Positions 10,319 through 21,829 of a stretch of 64,000 nt of DNA are shown piece by piece (the first letter of the stretch is position 1; each line of letters starts with the position of its first letter). The notes under the pieces were generated by a model. The model was not told the origin of the DNA. It searched no databases and saw nothing but the letters and a program-made list of their open reading frames with translations. This DNA is from Crotophaga sulcirostris (lineage: Eukaryota; Chordata; Aves; Cuculiformes; Crotophagidae), in NCBI GenBank assembly GCA_013397455.1, contig VYZB01000219.1, forward strand, positions 927,403 to 991,402, written 5' to 3'. The position numbers were made by a program, and so were the translations under genes.

Positions 10319-11022
10319 GAAGTGGAATTGAGGACACCCTCAGCAAGTTTTCTGATGGCACGGAGCTTTGTAGTGCGGCTGACACGGAGGGAAGGGATGG
10401 AGGCAGAGATACCTGGACAGGTTGGAGAGGTGGGGCTGTGCAAACCTCGTGAAACTCAACACGACCAAGTGCAAGGTCCTCGGTGGAGAATGGATTAAGA
10501 GCAGCCCTGAGGTGAAGCACTTGGGGTGCTGGGGGATGAGAAGCTCAATATGAGCTGGCAATGAGTGCTCACAGCCCAGAAAGCCAAACTGTGTCCTGAG
10601 CTGCATCCAAAGCAGTGGGACTAGCAGGACCAGGGAGGGGATTCTGCCCCTCTGATCCGCTCTGGTGAGACCCCACCTGGAGCCCTGTGTCCAGTTCTGG
10701 AGTCCTCAGCACAGGAAGGACATAGAACTGTTGGAGTGAGTCCAGAGGAGGCCACAGAGATGATCCAAGGGCTGGAGCACCTCCTGTAAGAGATTGAGAT
10801 GAGACCTTAGGAAAAAAAGGTTTTCTGTGATAGTGGGGAGGACCTGACACAGGTTGACCAGAGAAGTGTTGGCTGGCCCATCCCTGGAGGTGTTCAAGGC
10901 CAGGTTGGATGGGACTTTGATCCCCCTGATCCAGTGGGAGATTTCCCTGCCCATGGCAGGGGAGTGGAACTGGCTGGGCTTTGCTGTCCCTTCTGACCTA
11001 AACAATTCCATGATTCTATGAT
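10319..11022 (+). mobile_element. CR1 LINE, long 3' fragment, type A, internal deletion
   Basis: One of the longer copies. It starts inside the reverse-transcriptase palm, runs through the ORF2 C-terminus, then jumps at about 10788 from the CTCCTGTA region to AGATTGAGATGAG, losing about 190 bp that other copies keep. It ends CCATGATTCTATG at 11020. The deletion's downstream edge is within a few bases of the one in the 18.4-kb copy. Confidence 0.95.
10321..10735 (+). pseudogene. CR1 reverse-transcriptase relic (C-terminal part)
   Basis: The frame from 10321 reads SGIEDTLSKFSDGTEL, the place where CR1 enzymes have their catalytic FADD box; here the second aspartate is glycine. A frameshift follows within about 20 codons, and later pieces (for example [18 protein letters not shown]) are in another frame. 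The enzyme would copy CR1 RNA into DNA at the insertion site; this copy cannot. It is only the 3' end of ORF2, with no endonuclease region. Confidence 0.85.
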
Positions 11023-12197
11023 TTCTGTCACCCAATGTGCCTCTTTTCTTTCCTTTCCCTTTCAGCAAACCCGCCAGCATCCCAAGGTTCCTTGCTGTGT
11101 GTTGCTGATTGCTTGGTGTGATATTTTCTCTGTACCAGTGGGCTGTTATTAATGAACTGCCAAACCTGAAAAAAGAAGCAGAGCTGAGTGTATCTGCATA
11201 GCTAAATAAGCCTCTTTTAATTTGCCGTAGGTCACGTAGGTTACTCAGTTTATTTGTGAGAACAAACTTCAAGACCCTTGCTCTCTGATCTGAGTCATGG
11301 CCAAGAAAAAGAGGGATTGCAGAAGAGAATCAGGGTGATTGCAGCAGACATTAAAAAAGTTTTGCCTATTTCAAGCCAATTATTGAAGTGGGCAAAATTA
11401 ATCCCTTCTGCATCTGCCCTGGCTCCGGAGGTGTGGCTGCAGGGCTGGATTTGCGTCTCAGTGGTTGCAGCATGTGTTTGCAGAGAGGATGCTGGGCAGG
11501 TTTCTGCAGGAGGGAGGAACATGAGCCAAAGCGAAGGGCTGGCACCTTGCAGGGATCACAGCACCCTGAGGGGCTGGGGCAGCTTGGCAGTGGCCATGGT
11601 TTGCAGGAGAATGCACACTGTGTTTCCAGAAGAAATGCTGCAGGGGATAAACACTGCAGCCCTGTTTCCTGGGGACCCCCCAATGATAGGAAAGGACAGG
11701 ATGGGTCATGTAGCCAAGCGAGAGCATTTTAGGAGATTATTGAGGCTGCCAAACTGTACATCAGCTTAATCTGGGAAGGAAACAGGGTGCTCCACTTTAA
11801 TGATCGGAATGGAAAGAATATAACATTATTCTACCTCCCTTGATGCTTCCACAGCAAAGTAAGGATGAGTCCATGTGGGAAGAGACATCCTCCTGCTGCT
11901 ACACCTGTGGTCCTGGGATCAGCAGGGAGAGCAAGGTCAGCCCCATTCTACCCCATTTGATACAGGGCAACAGATCCACATTCTCACAACAAATTTTCTC
12001 CAATTCAGTACAAAGTGTACTGAGATGGTTGGTAGTGTTTACTCAAGTGCAGGGCATCCTGGGAAAAGCTTTTCTCTCTACAGCAGCCTGGAGAGGCAGG
12101 CAGACATGAGCAGGTGAGAGCAGTCCAGATAGCACCATGCTGGGGCCCTGGTTTGCCCAAGGGTTTATCACGGGGAACTCAGAAGCCTAGAAACCCC
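11023..12197. other. Unique DNA with an acceptor-like pyrimidine tract
   Basis: A strong pyrimidine tract ending in CAG lies at 11036-11065, directly after the CR1 tail, and is followed by 28 open codons. It lacks any other exon evidence. A 163-codon plus-strand frame at 11278-11769 has no recognisable domain and is within chance length for a window of this size. Confidence 0.45.
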
Positions 12198-12556
12198 AAA
12201 TCCCAGAACAGCTGAGGTTGGAAGTCACCTCTGGAGATCCTCTAGTCCAACCCCTGCAAGACCACCAAGAGCAGAATGCCCAGGGTAACATCCAGATGGC
12301 TTTAAGTCCAAGGATGGAGACATCACAACCTCTGAACTCAAAGCGTTCAGTCACCCTCATTGTATAAACACATCTCTTTTTACATTCAGACAAGATTTCC
12401 TGTATTTTGTTTGTGCCTGTTGCCTTTTGTTCTGTCACTGGGCAGCATTGCCAACATTTACTGAATAGGAGACCCCCATCAGCCCAGTTCTCCAGTCTGT
12501 GGAGGTCCCTCTGAAGGGCAGCGCACCCACCGGGTGTATCAGACACTCCTCTCACT
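12198..12556 (-). mobile_element. Older CR1 LINE fragment, internally deleted
   Basis: The right-hand part encodes on the minus strand ALQRDLHRLENWAD, the conserved segment just after the catalytic box of CR1 reverse transcriptase. The left-hand part is an old 3' end containing GCTGAGGTTGGAAGTCACCT. Several hundred bases expected between these parts are missing. It is more diverged than types A-C, so it is likely an old insertion. Confidence 0.8.
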
Positions 12557-13429
12557 TTTCTTTCATCTAATCATCTTTCATCTAATTCGTCAAGGGCGCA
12601 TCTGTCCCACCTTCCAGGTGCACTTTGTCTCATCAGCCACCTAAAACACTCCTGACTTTGAGGATCCCCACAACAACAGGTGGGGCTGAGACTCCAGTTC
12701 TCCTGGAAAGGTCAAAGCACCTTACTGGGTGCAGGAGTCTGGATAGCTTCTCCAGAGGGGAACTTCTGCACCTAGGATGTGTCAGATGTGCCAGACGAAT
12801 CCTCCCAGACTGGCCTGGAGGCCAGGCACTGAACCTACAGGGGCACAAAAAACTGTCTGAAGGGGGAAATGAATGTGCCCTAGGTGCTGTTTGTCTGGCA
12901 TATTGCTACTGCGAGTGCAAGTGCAGTAATTGAACCATGTGAATAATGCACCAACAGAGTATTTCCACCAGAAAATGGCATTTTGTTGTTATAAAGAATT
13001 TCCATGGGAATACACTGATTTCAAGCAAATTTAATTTTGAAAAATAAGAGAAGACATTTTGTGAGCTTCGAAAGCTCAAGCACCTCTATTGCACCAAATA
13101 CATCATTTGTTACTCTACAATTGACTTTATTTCTCAGCTTATTCAACATCATGTAGTTATGTAATTTGATGGAAGCAGTTAGCTAATATTCACACTTAAC
13201 TTTCAGCAGCTCTTCCAATATGGAGGGAACTTGCAAGAGAGCCAAGGGTTCCTGTTGGGATTCATTTTACATGCAAAAATATTGCTGTAAATGACACTTT
13301 CCTTGAAATGAGTACTGGTGTAACAGGAGATACTGATGCAACCAGGTTTCGCAAGCTTCTTCCCCTCGCTAACAGGCTGCCCAAAAGCTTTCCCTGAAAT
13401 TAAGTGTTGTTTTGGCATTACTTAGCAGA
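12557..13429. other. Unique DNA, no gene seen
   Basis: No repeat family or coding region is recognised. AT-rich from about 12900 to 13200. The open frame of 102 codons at 12625-12933 has no recognisable features. Confidence 0.5.
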
Positions 13430-13860
13430 ATAGAATCACAGAATGGTTTGGGTTGGAAGGGACTTCAAAGCCCATCCAGTTCTACCCCCCTGCCATGGGC
13501 AGGGACGCCTCCCACTCCTCACAGGGAAATATTTCTTCCTAAGATCTCATCTCAATCTCCCCTCTTGCAGCTCAAAACCATTCCCCCTCATCCATCCCTG
13601 CACTCCCTGATCAAGAGCCCCTCCCCAGCTTTCCTGGAGCCCCTTTGAGTACTGGAGGCTGCTCTAAGGTCTTCCCACAGCCTTCTCTTCTCCAGGCTGA
13701 ACAACCCCAACTCTCTCAGCCTGTCCTCATGGCAAAGGTGCTCCAGCCCTTGGGTCATCTTCATGGCCTCCTCTGGACTTGTTCCAACAGTTCCGTATCA
13801 TTCTTATGTTGCCGTTTCTAGAAGTGGACACAGAATTCCTGGTTAGGTCTCACGAGGCTT
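13430..13860 (-). mobile_element. CR1 LINE 3' fragment, type A, internal deletion
   Basis: Starts with TAGAATCACAGAATGGTTTG and follows the type A minus-strand order, but about 100 bp is missing between CGCCTCCCACTCC and TCACAGGGAAATATTT near 13518. It extends into the ORF2 C-terminal region (GTTCCAACAGTTCCGTATC), which is decayed past 13790. Confidence 0.92.
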
Positions 13861-15035
13861 TCTCTTGATGATTTCTGTTGTGCCTCTCCACACTCAGATA
13901 GGCAGGACCATAGACCTCTCTAATGAAGCAACATCAATTTAGGTCTTTAATGCATTGCTTTTAATTTACGTCACACGCAGTGCATGCTTTGGGCAATAGC
14001 TCCTGTTAGTTGCATAAGTGAAAAGAATACTTCCCCTGCTTGCTCTGATTGAAGGATGGCAGCAATGCCCAGCTTTTTCAGTTCTCTCCTTGACTGCTTA
14101 AGGATCTCTGCATGCTCTGGGTTGCAGCCTCCAACCTGCTTCCAACCACACAGGTCTGGTTACTTGTGAGAGTACATCAAGGCTTTCTCCTCTTTTGGTA
14201 AAATCAGCCTGATACATGTGAAGCTGGAAGAACAAAGTGCACAACCCCAGCTCTCTTGGGTGCTCACCTGAGGTTTTTAGGATGATGTAAATAAGCCACC
14301 AGTGGGCATAAAAATATTAGCAAGGTGTTTGGTCCACCCAAGCTGAAGAGCGGTGATTCTGAAAGTCCCATCAGAGGAAAGTAAAAAAAGACTTCAGATT
14401 TTAAAGTGCCTGAGTTATGCTAGTCCATGAGAAAGGGCAGCCAACGTATTTTGGTCATCAGAATTAGAATAAGGGGATTACTGCACCTGCTAAAGTCTCT
14501 CTGAACTTCAAAGGCTCATGGCACATCATATTTTCAAACACGTCTCAAAGTAATTAGGCAAAGCAACTTTAAAAGAAAGGCATTTTGTCAGTCTGAGGAG
14601 CTCCCTTGGGGGCTTCCTTGCTGTGGAGAAGGGTAAGCTGATAGAGGCAGGAAAACAGGCTTTTTACAAGCTTTCTGCAGCAGCCACATCCTAGCTGTTA
14701 TGCCTTCTGCCGGGGCCAAGCTCCAGGTCCTGCGAAAAGACCCTGCAGCAGCCAATGAAGCTACAGACTTTGACAAGAGACTTAGGCACATGCAGAAGCT
14801 TGGTGCCTGCTCCTGCAAAGGGCTTTATTGCAGCTCTCCATCCACTGGGGCAGTGTGGGGACAAGGAAAGGGCCAGGACTCCTGCAGGGCTGTCAGGTTG
14901 ATGGATGGATGCTGCTGGAGCCCAGTGCTGCAAAGCCTTGCTTAAATCTGCAATGTGCTTCTACGTGGAGCAAATGGGTATTTGCTGCATAACCCTGGTG
15001 AAAGGGGCAGGAGCAAGAGATTGACATCCCAAGTG
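13861..15035. other. Unique DNA, no gene seen
   Basis: No gene or repeat family is recognised. Open frames around 14588-14945 exist on both strands over the same bases and lack recognisable features. Confidence 0.5.
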
Positions 15036-15430
15036 ACTGAGAGAGTTGGGCTGTTCAGGCTGGAGAAGAGAAGACTGTTGGGAGAGCTTGAAGGGGCCTT
15101 CCAATACTGAAAGGGGCTCCAGGAAAGCTGATGAGGGTCTCTTGATCAGGGAATGCAGGGACAGGATGAGGGGAAAGGGTTTTCAGCTGCAAGAGGGGAG
15201 ATTAAGATGAGATCTTAGGGAGAAATATTTTGCTGTGAGGGTGGGGAGACCCTGGCCCAGGTTGCCCAGAGCAGTGGTGGCTGCCCCATCCCTGGAGGTG
15301 TTCAAGGCCAGGTTGGATGGGGTTTTGATCCCCCTGATCCAGTGGGAGGTGTCCCTGCCCATGGCAGGGGGTTGGAACTGGGTGGGCTTTGGGGTCTGTT
15401 CCAAAACAAACCATTCTGTGATGCTATGAC
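15036..15430 (+). mobile_element. CR1 LINE 3' fragment, type A
   Basis: Starts near GACTGAGAGAGTTGGGCTG, passes CCCTGATCCAGTGGGAGG at about 15334 and ends CCATTCTGTGATGCTATGA. It is well preserved; both antisense frames common to type A are open (15183-15404 and 15202-15414). Confidence 0.95.
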
Positions 15431-16800
15431 GTGTGTCACAAGCACAATTTGAGAATTACAGAGATCAGGACAAGCTCTCCTTATCACTTGTGATCCTGTC
15501 CCTGCTGCTGATGCTGGACCAGGAAGGGTGGTATTGTCAGGACCTTCTTCCCAGCAAGACTACTCAGGCTTGTCCAGCCTAGCACTGCGATTCAGGCTGA
15601 GACTGAGAAAATAACTTTTCTGGATGATTTCTGATTTCAAGTCCAGCTTCAGCACTGTATCAGGTAGAAGCGGCATCCTGCTGAGCTTTCTGTGACTCAC
15701 TGTGCCACCCACTTTTCATGGAAAGGGAATGTTATGTCTTTAATAAGCAAGCCGAGCACTGGAAATTGTTTGTAGAGTATTGATTGGTGTCCAGACTGCA
15801 GGGAGAAGGGATTTTCAGTCATTATCTGGAAGATGTCAGAGTCCTGATCTTGAAACTCAACAAAAATAGAAATTATTCCTCTTGTTTTGTTTGGGGATTT
15901 TATTTCCTTTGCATTGAATTCTTGATGAACATTTACAGGAGGCAAACTTGGATGCTGCTGCAGAGGGGGAGGTACACAAAATCAGAGCGGTTACACCACA
16001 TACACATGGCCAGTGCAAAGGGTGGGGAGCAAAAAGGGCAGTACCTTTTCTTATCCCCTGTTGTCTGAATGAGATGTGTGGGTGGAACCAGATACAGGGT
16101 TTCTTTTTCTGTCCCCAGATCTAGCAAGAGCACGTTGGTGCAACTGGTACCTCAGGGAGCGAGCTGTCTCTCCTCTCCTCCCTTCCGCTGGCATGAGTCA
16201 CAGAAAGGTCCAGTCCAGCTCCCCGGCCTCTTGCAGCTCCTACCTGACCGCTCAGCTCGCTCCAGTTGTGCAAAAATGTATGTGGGAATGAAAGGAGCTG
16301 TCAGCAATATCCAGCAGTTGTTAACTTCTTTACTCCACTTCCAAGGTGGTTGAATTTTAATCGATCTGGTTGTGGAGCCCATGCTAAAGTTTGCACATCC
16401 TTACTTAATATCTAATACAACATTTCGACCAAATCCCCGAGGCCAAGGACCATTGCGCCTAAGAGTGATGGGGGGACTAGCAGGGTCAGAGGAGGGAGGT
16501 GGGGAATCAGCTCCTGGACAGGTGTCCCAGGAGGAAATATTCCCAGCTCCTGTTGGCAGAGGTGAGTGTTTCCAACCAAGCATTTCCACATCTTTCTGGT
16601 CATTTTGCTTGGAACAGATCACTTAACTTTTTTGAAACCTGTTTTTCACTTCCACCAGCAGCCTGCTTGGATATTGACTGCTGGCTGGCATTTTATCCCA
16701 GAGGTTCATTAAGTTCTGTGGGACTAAGATCAGAGATAACAGAGATGCAGAGTCTTGTCAGAGGTCCTTAGTGTTCAGGAGAGACCCAAATTAGCCACAA
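15431..16800. other. Unique DNA, no gene seen
   Basis: No repeat family or coding region is recognised. Several 60-95-codon frames at 15780-16770 overlap on both strands without recognisable features. Confidence 0.5.
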
Positions 16801-17047
16801 GTAACAGGAATGGCAGGAAGATGTGCCAGAGGAGGGTTAAGTTGGACATCAGGAAAAGGTCCAAAGGGTGGTGGAGCACTGCAACAGCTTCCAGAGAAGC
16901 AGTCACAGCACCAAGGCTGACAATATTCCAGAAGCATTTGGTCATCAGACCCATGGTGTGAATGTTGGGGTTGTCCTGTGCAGGGTCAGGAGTTGAGCCT
17001 GATGATCCTTGTGGCTCCCTTCCTACTCAGGACATGCTATGAATCTA
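16801..17047 (+). mobile_element. CR1 LINE 3' fragment, type B
   Basis: Reads AGGAATGGCAGGAAGATGTG, then GGTTAAGTTGGACATCAGG, then GGGGTTGTCCTGTGCAGGG, ending ACATGCTATGAATCTATT. The middle has lost a short block after AGGAAAAGG, and the ending is mutated. Confidence 0.93.
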
Positions 17048-18355
17048 TTAAACTTCCAATGCCATAGCCAACAGCTTTTGAGATCACAGCATTTCCTTCA
17101 AATTTGAAATAGAAAGCTTAGGCACAGACAGACAGCTTTCCCTGCTTCCAACCTTCGACATCCTTAGCCATCCTGCAAGGTTTTGGGATCCCTTCCCAGC
17201 TGTGATCCAGCTCTGTGGCTGCTGCCAGTGCCACCTGGTTCAGCTTGAACAACCCATGGAGGCTGTTAGCAGGGATGAGTTGGATGTACCCCTGGGCCTG
17301 AGAGCAGCTTTGCTGCTGCAGTTCCTATTCGTTCCCAGCATCCTTAGGATGCCTGAGCTCTCTGAAGCTCCTCAAGCCTGCAGGTTCCACATCTCAGCTT
17401 GCGCTGCTCAGTGTTTCTCTCCAAATACCCAGTTCTCCATGCTGCAGGACTGACTTCGAGTACCTGCCCCCTGTGGATTCTCACACATCTCCCTGAGCTT
17501 CCATCCAGATGTGCCACATTCTAAGCAGCACAGGTTGCTGGGGAGGCGATGCGATTTCTATTTCTCAGTGCTGATTTGTTGCTCAGGCCTTAGGGCAGGC
17601 GGATTTCAAGCCTCGCCTGTGCTGCACATCACAGAGCCTTGCCTACACAGAGGAAATGCAGCCCTGATTGCCCTGCCCAGAGGGGCAGCCAGGCATGTCA
17701 GCTGGGAGCCAGGAGAGAGAGGCTCCCTGGGATGAACAAAGAGATGGGGAACCTGCCCAACACAGGCTGTGTGTACTCTCCTTCCTCCCCAAGCCACACT
17801 GATCATCACCCTGCCAGGGCAGCCTGAAGTGTAAGAGCAATAACTCTCTACTATATAAAAAAATACAGTATAAATATACCAATTCTTCCCTGCACGTGCA
17901 CGCACACCAACTCACACTCACCCACACGATCGATCCCTGTTTAATTAAATACTGGCAATGACTGTCACGTGGGGGTAATTCTGCTGACTTGGGCACTTTG
18001 GGATTTTTATGCATCTATTTCTGCTTTGCTTTTCCATTAACTTATTTTTCCCTTTGTAATAAGGAGTTGTCACTGTAATTTATACAGCAATGCAGGAGGC
18101 ACGGGCAGCCCGGGGAACCATTCACGGCTTGCCAGGGATAAACACAATTACACATTTTTAAATGTCAGGCATCAGGAGAAGAAATGAAAAAGGTAAACGA
18201 TATAAATCCTAGAGAGATATCTGCTCACTCTTTGAAGAACAGCTTCCCAGCCAAACTGCGTTTTCCCCACATCCACAGCACAAGCAGGTCCTTCTGCATC
18301 CCTGAGATGCAGAGGTACGATGGAAAGGGCTACAGGATACACAAAGTAACAGCAG
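17048..18355. other. Unique DNA, no gene seen
   Basis: No gene or repeat family is recognised. A CA-rich patch lies at 17890-17930. Overlapping open frames at 17600-18014 on both strands have no recognisable features. Confidence 0.5.
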
Positions 18356-18773
18356 TGCCTGTGTTCTGGAATCCCCAACATAAGAAGGATATGAAACTGT
18401 TGGAACAGGTCAAGAGGAGGTCATGAAGATGATCCGAGGGTTGTAGCACCTCCTGTGTTACAGAGTTTGGCTTATTTAACCTAAAGAAGAGAAGGTTCTG
18501 AAGACACCTTAAAGTAGCCTCCCAGTACTGAAAGGGGCTCATTGAGATGACATCTTAGGGTGAAATATTTTGCTGTGAGGGTGGGGAGGCCCTGGCACAA
18601 ATTGCCCAGAGCAGTGGTGGCTGCCCCATCCCTGGAGTTCTTCAAGGCCAGGTTGGATGGGGCTTTGATCCCCCTGATCCAGTGGGAGGTGTCCCTGCCC
18701 ATGGCAGTGGGGGAGGGTGGAACTGGATGAGCTTTGAGGTCCCTTCCTAACCAAAACAGTATATGATTCTATA
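18356..18773 (+). mobile_element. CR1 LINE 3' fragment, type A, internal deletion
   Basis: Starts in the ORF2 C-terminal region (TGTTCTGGAATCCCCAACAT), reaches AGTACTGAAAGGGGCTC, and jumps at 18540/18541 to ATTGAGATGACATCTTAGGG, losing about 95 bp. It ends at a decayed ATGATTCTAT tail. Confidence 0.94.
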
Positions 18774-21639
18774 TTGCTATTATTTAAAACAAAATCTATA
18801 AGAATATCATTCCCTGGAATGTTCTCCCACAGCCTGTCCCCTCCTCACCCACTGCAGGCCAGCATGAGCAGAGGAGAGCCGGCACTGCTCCCTACTCATT
18901 TCACAGTTAGCTGCTTTGATCTCAAATGTGATTAAAAAAGGATAGTTCAGATGGATTAAATGAGAACCACTTGCATAATCTGTTTAAAATTCCAGTAGGA
19001 CGTATTCAGAAAAAAGGAGAGCAGTCACCAACTCCCACTTGTTTTGCAAGCTAGGTAAGATCTTCCCTGCTGCCCCCCTATGCCTGATGTGCTTGGGGCA
19101 GTGTAGGAAACCATCTGCAAGTGAAAACAACTTTGTCACTGGGAACCATAATGGGTACCTGCCAGAAAGAGCTGGGGTTGGAGAGAGGTGGCTTATAATG
19201 CCTAGAACCTACAAATATGCAGCTGTCTGAGCACTGTAAAAGCTAAAGGCATAATGAGAGTCTGGTGTTTTGGAAGTGTGTGTGCTGTCATGGTCTAAGA
19301 TGTTTCCAAGTGGTTGATAGTCAGGATGTGTCTCCTTTTAGAAACCTGAGACAGGAACAGGGGAAAAACCTTGGCTGGTTAAGCAGGGTCTCCTCATCTC
19401 GTTTCTCTTAGGTTTTGTACCCTGGAGGAAGGAATAAGAAGTGAAGAAGGATTTGTGAGTGAAAGGATAGGGTTGAAAGTCTTTGGAAAGAGCTTGCAGG
19501 GACAGGAGAGGAACTAGAGCTCCTTGTTACCTGCGTACCAGATGAAGGGACCTCGTCCCACCATTATGGAAGCTGCAAGGACAGGCTGTGGATGAAGGCA
19601 GTGCAGCCAGTGGACTTGTAGGGCCCCAGAAGGATGTTATTTGATTGTCTAGGTACTTTTCCTGCTGGACTGAGAGGATGCTACAGCAAAACAAGGTAGT
19701 GAGATGAAAAGGGAACATCTTGTGGGGTAGAGAGAGGGAGGGACTCTTGAGAACACACTAAGTTGCATGATTCACTTTCACACTTGGATGGCACTACTAA
19801 TGGAAAGCCACCAAAACAGCCACAGCCACTGTGGCAAGATTGGTAGGTGGTTATGGAAGTGAGGACTATTTCAAGGGACTGTGTGGATGGATGGGGAAAG
19901 GTAGAAGATCAGATTGGGTGTTCAGGGATAATGGGTAAAGCCAATGCGTACAGGACCTGGAACAGAGAGGAATCAGCACAAGGAGGAGGAGGTCAGCCTC
20001 CACAGGAAGGTTTCTGACCTTGGACCCCATGAACAGACACACTGATACAGCAAATCTAGAGTAGCCACTTGACTAACAGCAGTAGGATGAAGGTGTGAGC
20101 AGGGAGTGCTGGGGATAGTATAGAGAGATGAGATCCAAAGACCATTGTGTGAGGTCACTGTAAAAAAACACATGCAGTTCTTTGCAGAGGGGAGGAGATG
20201 CCTTGCAGTGAGTTTGGAGACGTGGTGTTGAACAGAAGGGTTTGCAGTGGAAAGCTGGTCTGGAGAATAGAGTACAGGGCAAATAAATAGGTGAGGTGGC
20301 GTTTTGGTCTTTCGAGAGGCTATGAAACCTTTTTATAAGAATGCTGCTAGGAGTATGAACTTGTATCTGTTTGAACTTGAAGGACACTGGTGTGTTAGAC
20401 TGTATTGACCACAGGAGCAAAAAGGTCTGATCATTGACCTGGCTTTGGAAAATGGGATGCCAAGGGCATTTCAACTGCTCCTGTTGTATCCCTGTAATAT
20501 TAATCTGGGCTGCAATTTCCAGCAATGTTTCTCCACTACGGCCATGCTAATGAGTTTTCCAGAGCCTGCATGGAATCCAAGTGTTTCAAAGCACAAGGAC
20601 CATGAAGGAATAAATAGCGCATCTCCCACCAGCTGGTTGTAAACCATTAGTTTGATGGTTTTGTGCAGAGGCAGGGAGATGAAATAGGACTGCAGCAGCA
20701 TTACACTGTGAACTCTTACTAAGTGATAAAGGCTATAACATAGCTTCTGATGTAGTCAAACTCCAGTCTAAATGCTAGTTATGCATAGGACAGCTCGTGC
20801 GTAGGCAAAGGCAGCTGTGAATGATGCCCAGCCCATTGCAGGTGCTGCTGAGAAACCGTACTGAGGGTGAGAGAACATGGTCTTCATTCCTCATGACACC
20901 AGGAGAAGGTGTTGCTTGCACAGGAGTGGTAATTCGGCTGGGGATGAGGCTGCTGAAAATAAGACTTCTACCATCAGAGAGCACAAAAATCCTCCCTTGA
21001 AAGGCTTTGAGGTTCAAAAGCAGGGAGAACTGATGGGAATAATTTTCCCCACACTGTCTTAAGACCAATAGAATGTTATATAGATCAGTTTGTCAGCTGG
21101 GGGACCAGTGGTGTCCATGGCTGCATTGAGCTGGCTGTGGGCACTGCTTGGTGAAACCCTACTGGTGTTCAGAGTATTCAAACCAGATCACATCTAGTAG
21201 GGTAGCATCTACATCTGATGTCCTTCACCAGAGGTGTCTGGATGCAGCTGAAAGTGGAAGTCCCCTCTGCCTGGTAGCTTCAGAGAAGACATGGTATGCT
21301 GATATAGTGTTTTGGATTACTCTAGGGTGTTTACATGTAGTTGATTCTAGAACTGAGAGGCAATCACAGCAGGAGCCTATTGTGGGCACGTGTACAATGG
21401 AAACTACTTCACTAGTCTGGTGATGGGTAGAGTGCAAGGCACCACGGAACACAGTGCGATGTCTTGGCTGCTGGCTGGCACTGGTGGCGGCATGGTTCTG
21501 TGCCCATGCTAATGGGGCCCCCTGCTCTTGGGTCTCGGCCTGAGCCCTGGAAAGGGTGGTAATTCCCCCTCTGGAGAAAGGGGAGCTGCCAAGGTGCGTT
21601 TTACCTATGATTAGATTTAGGCAGTAGAAAATACAAGGG
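18774..21639. other. Long unique DNA, purine-rich on the plus strand
   Basis: Nearly 2.9 kb with no recognised CR1. The part at 19400-20450 is rich in GGA and GAA words on the plus strand. The longest frame, 150 codons on the minus strand at 20073-20525, is serine/leucine-rich and unrecognised; chance explains it. No LTR or primer-binding site was seen. Confidence 0.5.
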
Positions 21640-21829
21640 TTTCACAGTTTCACAGTTTCACAGTATAACCAGGTTGGAAGAGACCTCCAAGATCATCAAG
21701 TCCAACCTATAAGCCAACACTAACACCACCTCATCACCTAAACCATGGCACTCAGTGCCTCATCCAATCTTCCCTTAAACACTTCAAGGGTCGGCGACTC
21801 CACCACCTCCCTGGGCAGCGCATTCCAGT
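21640..21829 (-). mobile_element. CR1 LINE 3' fragment, type D (variant tail)
   Basis: The tail on this strand is TTTCACAG repeated three times, not the usual CATAGAAT. It is followed by ACCAGGTTGGAAGAGACCT and CATCAAGTCCAACCTATAAG, then GGCGACTCCACCACCTCCCT. It is truncated at about 21829. The related copy at 51.3 kb has a TCACAGTA-based tail. Confidence 0.9.

Noticed and set aside
11278..11769. 163-codon plus-strand open frame in unique DNA
   Set aside because: No recognised domain. Minus-strand frames are open over the same bases, and the length is within chance expectation.
20073..20525. 150-codon minus-strand open frame, considered as a retroviral fragment
   Set aside because: No retroviral motif (protease, reverse transcriptase, integrase, zinc knuckle), and no LTR, primer-binding site or polypurine tract was found nearby.
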